From a virus: a stretch of DNA of 54,496 bases. The stretch is taken from IMG/VR virus record IMGVR_UViG_3300020201_000027, positions 1 through 54,496 of that record; one strand, written 5' to 3'. Shown in pieces: positions 11,176 through 18,092 of this stretch. Both the position numbers and the translations under genes were made by a program. The notes under the pieces were generated by a model. The model worked only from the letters and a program-made list of their open reading frames with translations. It did not search any database and was not told the origin of the DNA. Numbering within the stretch: the first letter of the stretch is position 1; each line of letters opens with the position of its first letter.

Positions 11176-12686
11176 GCCTGATTGATGCCATGGCATATTG
11201 GCGCAACAACCCAGTCGAGGCCGTCAAGGACTGGTTTGGGGTGACGCCTGAAGACTATCAAGGTGATGTTATCAATTCCTTGATGGGGCCAACAGGCATG
11301 GACCGCGTTACGGTGAAGAGCGCGCATGGCGTCGGCAAGACCAGCGTGGAGGCCTGGACTGGTTGGATTTATCTCATGACCCGTCCAGTTAGCCGCGTTG
11401 TGGCAACTGCACCAACTCAGAGCCAGCTAAAGGACATCCTGTGGTCTGAGTATGCTAAGTGGCACCAGAAGATGCCAGAAGAATTTCAGGGAATGTGGGA
11501 CATAAGTGAGACGCACATTCGCCACAAAGAGCTGCCCAAGACCTGGTTTGCTGTGGCGCGCACAAGCAATAAGCAGGAGAACCTGCAGGGGTTCCACGGC
11601 GACAATATCTTCGTCCAAATTGACGAGGCATCTGGCGTCCCAAACAACGTGTTTGAGGTGATCGAGGGCATTCTCACCTCTGCTGACGAGCATGGATTGG
11701 AGGCAAAGTTGCTCATGGCCGGGAACCCAACGCAGCTTGGCGGCGAGTTCTACAATAGCTTCAACCGCAACAAGCTCTTGTATTCCCGGTTCACTGTCTC
11801 GGGAGACAGAACCCTCCCAACTGACAAAAACGGCGGCAAAATATACCTATCCAGGCGCGTGACTGAGAAATATCGCAGCACGATGGGCGCCAAGTATGGC
11901 TACCAATCAGCAGTATATGACGTGCGTGTTCGCGGCCTGTTCCCCACTGTTGGCGATGGCGTTGTGGTTCCATTCGATTGGGCAGAGAGGGCGCAGTATA
12001 TTGAGCTGCCAAGGTTCGACTATGTGGCTGATGGCATCACCCTGGTCATGGACGTTGCGCGGTCTGGCGGCAATGAGACGGTCCTGGGCGCATTCCGGCG
12101 CGGGCACTGTCTCTGGCTCCAGGCCAGGCCGCAGACCATGACCAATGAGTGCGTGAACATGATCATTGAGGCCAAGACCAGCCTGGAGGCCAATCAGCTT
12201 CGAGTCATACGCATAATTGTGGATGAGCCAGGAGTTGGCGGCGGAGTCATTGATGTGGGACGCAATGCCGGCCTGGCCATAACTGCCTACAATGGCGGCT
12301 CTGGCCTTTCTGCTGAGAACGGCGATAACCCTGATGAAATTCGGATGTTTGCGACACGTCGCTCGCGGGATTGGTGGGTGGTTCGCAGGATGATGGAAAG
12401 CGGAGCTATGAAGATACCTGAGGACGAGGAGTTGGTCAATCAACTTGCCTCTCTCAAGTATGAATACAGCGACCGTGACAAAATAATGGTCGAAACCAAG
12501 AGAAAGCTGCGCGAGCGTCTTGGTGGTGATGCCACAATTGACCGGGCTGACGTCATTGTTATGGGCTGCGCTCCGTGGAAGAGCCTTATCAATGCAACCC
12601 CGGTTCTCACGCCTGAGCAGCTGGCTGACTTGGATTATGCTGCATTGCGCCCCACCTCTGAGCACAACTTGAGCGAGTTCTCCTGA
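11172..12686 (+). CDS. terL: Terminase large subunit
   Basis: A 504-residue DNA-packaging motor protein. The ATPase domain shows Walker A SAHGVGKTS (50-58), Walker B IFVQIDEA (146-153) and the coupling motif LMAGNPTQ (181-188). The C-terminal nuclease domain (RNase H fold) shows acidic strands LVMDVARSGG (Asp294) and IIVDEPGVGGG (Asp351), with a further Asp in RADVIVMG. It cuts concatemers and drives DNA into the procapsid. The start at 11172 overlaps the holin-like stop (ATGA). The length is normal for the family. Which packaging mode it belongs to (cos or headful) would need phylogeny. Confidence 0.95.
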   Translation: MSLIDAMAYWRNNPVEAVKDWFGVTPEDYQGDVINSLMGPTGMDRVTVKSAHGVGKTSVEAWTGWIYLMTRPVSRVVATAPTQSQLKDILWSEYAKWHQKMPEEFQGMWDISETHIRHKELPKTWFAVARTSNKQENLQGFHGDNIFVQIDEASGVPNNVFEVIEGILTSADEHGLEAKLLMAGNPTQLGGEFYNSFNRNKLLYSRFTVSGDRTLPTDKNGGKIYLSRRVTEKYRSTMGAKYGYQSAVYDVRVRGLFPTVGDGVVVPFDWAERAQYIELPRFDYVADGITLVMDVARSGGNETVLGAFRRGHCLWLQARPQTMTNECVNMIIEAKTSLEANQLRVIRIIVDEPGVGGGVIDVGRNAGLAITAYNGGSGLSAENGDNPDEIRMFATRRSRDWWVVRRMMESGAMKIPEDEELVNQLASLKYEYSDRDKIMVETKRKLRERLGGDATIDRADVIVMGCAPWKSLINATPVLTPEQLADLDYAALRPTSEHNLSEFS

Positions 12687-13114
12687 TGCAAATGAGAATG
12701 GTTCGCACTGGCTTCTACAGGAATGAGACTGTTGGCGACCTATATATTGATGGGCACCATTTCTGCTATACCCTGGAGGATACTGTCCGTGCGCCAGGAA
12801 TCAAGGTAGCGGGCAAAACTGCCATTCCTTATGGGAAATATACTGTCAGGGTGACTTGGTCACCTCGCTTCAGGATCAATATGCCGTTGCTGATTGGCGA
12901 CGATACATTCAACAAAGATTGGTCAGGGGTGCGCATCCACGCTGGCAACTCCCACACAGACACAGAAGGCTGCATTCTGGTCGGCAGGACTCTGATTCAG
13001 TGTGGGCTCGGATATGAGTTGCGCGCCAGCCGACTTGTTTATCTGGACCTGCTTGAGAGACTGGTCTACCACAGAAAAGATGTCTATTTGGAGATTTGCA
13101 ATGGCGTGGTATGA
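12686..13114 (+). CDS. DUF5675-family protein, lysis or cell-wall enzyme candidate
   Basis: A 142-residue protein with the DUF5675 hallmark GVRIHAGNSHTDTEGCILVG at 81-100: His85, His90 and Cys96 in an arrangement like that of L,D-transpeptidase (YkuD) active sites. The N-terminus is a beta-rich fold (RTGFYRNETVGDLYIDGHHF, YTLEDTVR). Members of this family occur widely in phages and prophages near lysis and head genes and may act on peptidoglycan, though activity is not well documented. It is next to the holin-like gene, so a lysis role is reasonable. There is no signal peptide. The ATG shares a base with the terminase stop. Confidence 0.75.
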   Translation: MQMRMVRTGFYRNETVGDLYIDGHHFCYTLEDTVRAPGIKVAGKTAIPYGKYTVRVTWSPRFRINMPLLIGDDTFNKDWSGVRIHAGNSHTDTEGCILVGRTLIQCGLGYELRASRLVYLDLLERLVYHRKDVYLEICNGVV

Positions 13115-14522
13115 TGGTCTGACTACAGCCTTCCGTTCTGCCGTTGGTCGCCCTCGCAATATTGAGAGTGAGGTTACTGTCCATGAGGGCGCATCACTAT
13201 CTATGTGGCCAAAATTGGAGAGCAATCGCAAAGATGCGCTCTACACTCTCACCAATACTGATGAATTGCTTCGGCGCCAAGGATTCAAGGTATATCGAGA
13301 CATGCTGGCAGATGACACCGTCAAGGCATGCCTTTCATTCAAGAAGATTTTGGTCCACGGCCGCAAATGGACTGTATCTCCAGCTGGCGGCAATAATTCC
13401 AGCGAGCAGCAGCAAAAGCACGCTGACTTTGTTCTGGACGCAATGCAGGGCATTGCAATGAACCGGATCATCCGCGAGATGTTGACGGCATTCAATTTCG
13501 GCTTCAGCATGGGAGAGATCATCTGGGAGGTCAAGCCGCTCGGGGATGATTCTGAGCTCAAGGTTTTGCTCAAGGATATCAAATTCCGTGCTCCTGATTA
13601 CATCTGGATTGACATGGATATGCACGGCAATATCGTTCGCTTCCGTCAGGAACCTGGAGTGGCGCCTGGCGTTGTCCTCTTGAATCCGAACAAGGTGATC
13701 CATTACGCCTATGGCGGCGAACATGGCAATCACTATGGGGTGAGCGATCTGCGCGCTTGCTATGCTGCGTGGTGGTCCAAAAAGTTCATCACCCAGTTCT
13801 GGAATGTGTTCCTAGAACGGTTCGGACAGCCTCTGATGATGATGAAATATCCGCAGGGCGCTGACCAAAACCTCAAAGACTCACTCAAGTCTATTCTCAC
13901 CAGCCTGTCCAGTCGGTCAGACATTCTTGTGCCAGAAGGCGTTGAGATCAACTTGATTGAGGCCACGCGCGCTGGCAGCGCAGGATACTCAGAGGCTTTG
14001 AATTATTGCGATGTCCGCATCTCTCGGGGCATCCTAGTCCCGGCTCTCCTTGGGATGGGCACAGATGTGAAGCGAGGCGCAGACAGCCAGAGCAGACTTC
14101 ATCTCCGCATTCTCATGAAACTTGCCAATGATTCCTGCGAGGACATCTCTGCAGAAATGAAGAAAAAGATCATTGAGCCTCTCATCATGATGAATTTCTC
14201 GGACTACAAGCCTGGCATGGAGCTTCCTGACTTCGTATTCCTGGATTATGGGGAGTATGAGGGCATTGAGATCGTGGACAGCGCCATCAACATGTTCAAC
14301 TCTGGCATGCTGGATGTAGACCAAAAAGACATCAACTTCCTGCGGTCAGCAGTAGGTCTGCCGCTTCGTGAGGAAGGAGATGAGGACGAGGTTATGAGGG
14401 CTCCGCCACCGCCGACAGGAACCAGCCCAAATGACCCGAATGCAACAGGAGCAGGAGGGTCCAAGAACAACAACCGAGCAACCAAAGGACCAGCAGACAA
14501 GGTAGCGTCTGGCGGCGCCTGA
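13101..14522 (+). CDS. Portal protein, DUF935/Mu gp29-like
   Basis: A 473-residue protein that should form the dodecameric portal at the capsid vertex. It follows the pattern of Mu gp29/DUF935 portals: LTNTDELLRRQGFKVYRDMLADDTVKACLSF near 47-77, a long KxxLVHGRKWTVSP section, FNFGFSMGEIIWEV around 133, the AWWSKKFITQFWNVFLERFGQPLMMMKYP block near 230, and the GVEINLIEATRAGSAGYSEALNYCD block. The C-terminus is a disordered Pro/Gly/Asn tail. The ATG at 13101 has GGAG eight bases upstream and overlaps the previous gene by 14 bases. Confidence 0.9.
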   Translation: MAWYDGLTTAFRSAVGRPRNIESEVTVHEGASLSMWPKLESNRKDALYTLTNTDELLRRQGFKVYRDMLADDTVKACLSFKKILVHGRKWTVSPAGGNNSSEQQQKHADFVLDAMQGIAMNRIIREMLTAFNFGFSMGEIIWEVKPLGDDSELKVLLKDIKFRAPDYIWIDMDMHGNIVRFRQEPGVAPGVVLLNPNKVIHYAYGGEHGNHYGVSDLRACYAAWWSKKFITQFWNVFLERFGQPLMMMKYPQGADQNLKDSLKSILTSLSSRSDILVPEGVEINLIEATRAGSAGYSEALNYCDVRISRGILVPALLGMGTDVKRGADSQSRLHLRILMKLANDSCEDISAEMKKKIIEPLIMMNFSDYKPGMELPDFVFLDYGEYEGIEIVDSAINMFNSGMLDVDQKDINFLRSAVGLPLREEGDEDEVMRAPPPPTGTSPNDPNATGAGGSKNNNRATKGPADKVASGGA

Positions 14523-14543
14523 GCACAAAATTGGATAGGGCAC

Positions 14544-15458
14544 ATGAACATTGCATTCACTACCTGGGTGACGCCTGGGACGCTTCGCTGGCACACTCGT
14601 TTCTTTGTGCCAAGCTTTATTCGTTGCCTATCCAGCACGCCGGTGATTCCTGGCGCAAAGATCAGTGTGCATATCGCGTTATATGACTTGCCAGATCACA
14701 TCTGCGACTATATTGCAGATGCCTGGAAAAATTGCCCTATTCCTGTGTCTTTTCGCAGAGAGAGCCACCCTGGTATGCGCCGGCACCATCTGATGTTCCG
14801 CGCGTTCAATCGGATTGCCGGGCTTGAGCCTGACAGCGCTCACATTTACGACTATATTATCTCTCTGATGCCGACCACCATCTTTGAGAAAGATGCCGTC
14901 CGAGACTATTTGGACAGTGCTGTGCGTATGGAGATGATGCCAGAAGCAGGAGCGGTGGTCCACATTCGCGGCACCGCAAAAATAATGACGCACGACAGGA
15001 ACGCCATCACCCCAAAGAACTCCTGGTGGCTTCGGTGCCATGAGGGCATAACATTCAGAAATATTGGCAAGAACAGCGCAATATATGATTTCTTCATTCA
15101 TCGCAGTATCAACGTCAAGAGCAAGATGTATCTTGAAGACACTGCAATCCTCTATGGCTTGATGATGGAAGGTCACGGTCTATATGTACGACATTACCAT
15201 CAGGCAACCACATTCGATCCTATGTATGCTCGGTCAGCCCACAGGCACATGCTGAACCCATATGGGCGTGTTCGCGGAGACAACTGGGACTGTAATTTGA
15301 ACAATGGATGGACTGGCGCACATGACAAGACGTTCTTTGATCAGTTTCTAGAAGTTGGCTCTTGGATGAAGAAATATGACTTCATCAAAGGATTGAGCTA
15401 CAAAATAGGGTTCCTGGGACAATTTTATTCAAAAAACGAAACATTAAAAAAACAGTAG
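14544..15458 (+). CDS. Unrecognised 304-residue protein within the head genes
   Basis: A soluble, aromatic-rich protein starting MNIAFTTWVTPGTLRWHTRF. It has a short beta strand followed by a charged helix-rich body, a Met-rich middle (VRMEMMPEAG), and late motifs RGDNWDCNLNNGWTG. The opening 'MNIAFTTWVTPG' resembles the first strand of a Rossmann or glycosyltransferase-A fold, and the phage carries a large glycosyltransferase fusion nearby, but no catalytic DxD is clear. A fold related to glycan enzymes is a guess. It lies between portal and protease, an unusual place for a non-structural gene. RBS-like GGATAGGGCAC precedes the ATG. Confidence 0.78.
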   Translation: MNIAFTTWVTPGTLRWHTRFFVPSFIRCLSSTPVIPGAKISVHIALYDLPDHICDYIADAWKNCPIPVSFRRESHPGMRRHHLMFRAFNRIAGLEPDSAHIYDYIISLMPTTIFEKDAVRDYLDSAVRMEMMPEAGAVVHIRGTAKIMTHDRNAITPKNSWWLRCHEGITFRNIGKNSAIYDFFIHRSINVKSKMYLEDTAILYGLMMEGHGLYVRHYHQATTFDPMYARSAHRHMLNPYGRVRGDNWDCNLNNGWTGAHDKTFFDQFLEVGSWMKKYDFIKGLSYKIGFLGQFYSKNETLKKQ

Positions 15459-15491
15459 CGCATCCAGAAAACTGACGATATAGTCCTGCTT

Positions 15492-16559
15492 ATGGCTGGA
15501 ACGATCAACCGTTTGGAGATTTTTGCCGCAGGAACGTGGTCTCCCGCCAATGGCGGAAAGATCACAGTGGCAGAAAGTGATCTTGATGAGATGGTTGCTC
15601 ACTTCTCTGAGCTGAGCGGATCAAACATTGTTAAGCCTCACCTGAAGCTCGGACACGGTGATGCTCAGCGTTGGTTCGGCCAAAAGACTGGCATCCCAAC
15701 TCTGGGATGGGTTGACAATGTTTGGCGCGAAGGGCAGAAGCTGTTCGCGAATATTGTGGATGTGCCTGAGGCGCTTCTGGATATGATTCGCCAACGTCGA
15801 TACCACAATGTCTCGGTCGAAGTTTTCAGGCCAGGTGAAGTTGAGTTCAATGGCAGGAAGCTCGGGCATGTGCTCTCTGCCATTGCTATCTTGGGCACTG
15901 AAATGCCAGCGGTCACAGACCTGGCAGGATTGGCCAGCGCCCTGTTTGCGTCGCAATTCTCATCTGGCCTAGCCCAAAAGCCTACTGAGTTCACCGCTGA
16001 GAAGGATCGCCCAGCAATGTTCACCCAGCCACAGGTTGATGCCCTCATTGACGCTGCGGTCCACGCAGCCGCTGGTGTCGCATCTGCCAAATTCGCCTCA
16101 GCCGTTGATGCCCATCGGGTTGAGCTCCAGGTGATGACGGCTCGCGCCGACACGGCTGAGCGCGCGCTGGCTGTCAATGCAGCGGAGTTCGCCCAGCGCG
16201 AGGCTGCCACCATTGTCGATCAAGCCATCAAGGATGGCAAGCTCATGCCCGCGCAGAAGGACATGGCCCTGGCCTTCATGGGCAGCATCTCCGGCAAGAT
16301 CAGCTTTGGCGGAACCGAGAAGCCGGCCAAGGTTCTGTTCAGCGAGTTCATCGCCAGCTTTGGCAAGCAGGTGTCGCTCGGGGAATTTGGCTCAGGTAAG
16401 AGCAATACTGAATTCGCCAATGCTGCGGCAGAGGTGGATTATCTCGTGAAGCAGCGCATGTCCGATGACAAGTCCGGCAAGACGGACTATTCAATGGCGT
16501 TTGCTGCGGTCCGCTATGAAAATCCAACCCTCATGTCCCGCTACGCTGCGGGGGAGTAA
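15492..16559 (+). CDS. Head maturation protease/scaffold, Mu gpI-like
   Basis: A 355-residue protein like Mu gpI and related capsid proteases with a scaffold tail. The N-terminal half starts NRLEIFAAGTWSPANGGKIT and has the family block VKPHLKLGHGDAQRWFGQKTGIPTLGW (near 44-72), VDVPEALLDMIRQRRYHNVSVEVF and SAIAILGTEMPAV. The His and Ser positions in 'HLKLGH' and 'HNVSVE' suit a serine protease. After about residue 165 it becomes Ala-rich and helical, as expected for scaffold. It is followed by decoration and capsid genes, the canonical order. Confidence 0.85.
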   Translation: MAGTINRLEIFAAGTWSPANGGKITVAESDLDEMVAHFSELSGSNIVKPHLKLGHGDAQRWFGQKTGIPTLGWVDNVWREGQKLFANIVDVPEALLDMIRQRRYHNVSVEVFRPGEVEFNGRKLGHVLSAIAILGTEMPAVTDLAGLASALFASQFSSGLAQKPTEFTAEKDRPAMFTQPQVDALIDAAVHAAAGVASAKFASAVDAHRVELQVMTARADTAERALAVNAAEFAQREAATIVDQAIKDGKLMPAQKDMALAFMGSISGKISFGGTEKPAKVLFSEFIASFGKQVSLGEFGSGKSNTEFANAAAEVDYLVKQRMSDDKSGKTDYSMAFAAVRYENPTLMSRYAAGE

Positions 16560-16565
16560 ACACCA

Positions 16566-16991
16566 ATGTCATGGAATGAGGACTATCACGCACGTCCGAT
16601 GAAGGCGCTATACAGCTTTGACGGCCTTCAGGGCCGCGCTGCTGATTTCGCCACTTCAGAGGACAATGCCATCACGGCAGCCGCTGGCGGCACGGGATAT
16701 GGCATCGTGATGAATGATCCGCGCACTGGCGAGCACGCCACTGTCGCCGTTCGTGGCGTGGTCCGTGCTCGGGCTGCTGCCTCCATCACTCGTGGCGCAT
16801 TCATCACCGTGGCAGTGTCCGCTACCGGCGGCCCAGGATGGCTTCGCTCTGTGGTGTCAGGAGACACTGCGCCGATGACCATAATGGGCCGCGCAATGAG
16901 CTCAGTCGCCAGCGGATCGCTCTTTGCCCTGGAACTGAATGTGCAACGCGCGTTTGTTGCCGGCTCGGGCAACACCCTGCTGGCTGTGTAA
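16566..16991 (+). CDS. Head decoration protein candidate (DUF2190-like)
   Basis: A 141-residue Ala/Gly/Thr/Val-rich beta protein between the protease/scaffold and the capsid gene. The order of short beta strands, with GYGIVMNDPRTGEHATVAVRGVVRARA and TRGAFITVAVSATG, and a Met-rich hydrophobic end fit the DUF2190/decoration or stabilising proteins found at this position in Mu-like and lambda-like heads. It probably binds the outside of the mature capsid. The function is inferred from place and composition. Confidence 0.72.
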   Translation: MSWNEDYHARPMKALYSFDGLQGRAADFATSEDNAITAAAGGTGYGIVMNDPRTGEHATVAVRGVVRARAAASITRGAFITVAVSATGGPGWLRSVVSGDTAPMTIMGRAMSSVASGSLFALELNVQRAFVAGSGNTLLAV

Positions 16992-17004
16992 AGGAGAATT
17001 TCGT

Positions 17005-17961
17005 ATGCCCACCGGCGGTCGCGGCCTTCACGTTGATGTGCCTCTTTCAAACATCCTGATCAATCGTCGGGTGTCGGGGTTCATCGCTGACCAATTCATC
17101 CCTGTGACGCCGGTCAGCAAGCAGTCTGATCTGTATTACAAATTCTACCACGGTGAGTGGGCCCGCGTTCAGCCGGGTCTGACCCTTCGTGCGCCTCGCA
17201 CCATCCCCAAGAAGGTGCACTTCAGCGTGTCGTCTGACAACTATTATGCCCCAAACTATGCGCTGGGGACAGACTGGTCGGCAGAGGACTCAGTGAATGC
17301 TGACAGCATTCTGAACTGGGCAAATGCCCACAGCGGCCTTCTGATGGATCGCCTGATGCTGGACTATGAGTGGCGCATCGCCAATCTCGCCATCAACAGC
17401 AGCAACGTGAATACCGTCACTCAGGTGGGCTGCGCCTGGACGCTGGGCAATGCGCCCATTGTGACCCAGATGCTGAGCTATGTGGAGGACTTCCGGCGAT
17501 TGACCGGCATGCTCCCGAATACGCTTGTCATCCCTCAGGCAATCCGTCGCCACCTCATCACCAACTCCCAGATTTGCGGGATGCTGTTTGGTGACCGCGG
17601 CGGCATCGCCAGCGAGCAACAGTTGGCTGCCCTTCTCAACATTGAGAAGGTGCTGATGCCAACAATCCAGGTCAACACCTTTGGCGAGCAAGAGACGCTG
17701 AACGGAAGTTGGTCCTATACCGATGTCTGGGGCGGCGACAGCATCTGGATGTCCCACACCAAGACCCTTGCTGGCATGGAAACCGATACCTGGATCAATG
17801 CCTTCCGCTGGACCGATCCTGAGCTGGGCGTGCCGATGGCGGTGGAGCGTCTGCCATATGATCCGCGCCGCAAGTCCTATGACATGCAGGTGGGATACTA
17901 CCAGGGCGAGAAGGTCGTGTCGAAAGACTTGGCCATGCGGATCATCGTCACCAGCGCATAA
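17005..17961 (+). CDS. Major capsid protein
   Basis: A 318-residue protein with a strong AAGGAGAATTTCGT ribosome site, the best in the head operon, which fits high expression. Key stretches: VPLSNILINRRVSGFIADQFIPVTPVSKQSDLYYKF at the start, RAPRTIPKKVHFSVSSDNYYAPNYALGTDWSAEDSVNADS, a helix ending LMLDYEWRIANLA, and a C-terminal FRWTDPELGVPMAVERLPYDPRRKSYDMQVGYYQGEKVVSKDLAMRI typical of HK97-fold capsid proteins of this group. It builds the icosahedral head. An upstream GTG-type extension to 16939 would overlap the decoration gene and is rejected. Confidence 0.9.
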   Translation: MPTGGRGLHVDVPLSNILINRRVSGFIADQFIPVTPVSKQSDLYYKFYHGEWARVQPGLTLRAPRTIPKKVHFSVSSDNYYAPNYALGTDWSAEDSVNADSILNWANAHSGLLMDRLMLDYEWRIANLAINSSNVNTVTQVGCAWTLGNAPIVTQMLSYVEDFRRLTGMLPNTLVIPQAIRRHLITNSQICGMLFGDRGGIASEQQLAALLNIEKVLMPTIQVNTFGEQETLNGSWSYTDVWGGDSIWMSHTKTLAGMETDTWINAFRWTDPELGVPMAVERLPYDPRRKSYDMQVGYYQGEKVVSKDLAMRIIVTSA

Positions 17962-17967
17962 CAAACT

Positions 17968-17997
17968 CACATCCAGAGGGGGCACACTCTGGATGTG
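17968..17997 (+). terminator. Hairpin after the capsid gene
   Basis: An 11-bp perfect stem, CACATCCAGAG (17968-17978) with CTCTGGATGTG (17987-17997), loop GGGGCACA. It begins six bases after the capsid stop. With no T run it may be a weak terminator or an mRNA-end stabiliser that sets capsid expression apart from the genes after it. Confidence 0.6.
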
Positions 17998-18028
17998 ATC
18001 TACTTCTCAGCTGCAAAGTTGAGAACCT

Positions 18029-18072
18029 TGACGGCGTTTGACGCCTAGTGCCCTGGGCGTTAAGCGCCGTCA
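18029..18072 (+). promoter_or_regulatory. Structured leader before the glycosyltransferase fusion
   Basis: TGACGGCG (18029-18036) pairs with CGCCGTCA (18065-18072). Inside are competing small stems (GGCGTTTGACGCC and GGGCGTTAAGCGCC). It ends 20 bases before the ATG at 18093 and could regulate translation or act as a terminator/antiterminator switch. Confidence 0.5.
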
Positions 18073-18092
18073 TTGCACAAGGGCACAATACA

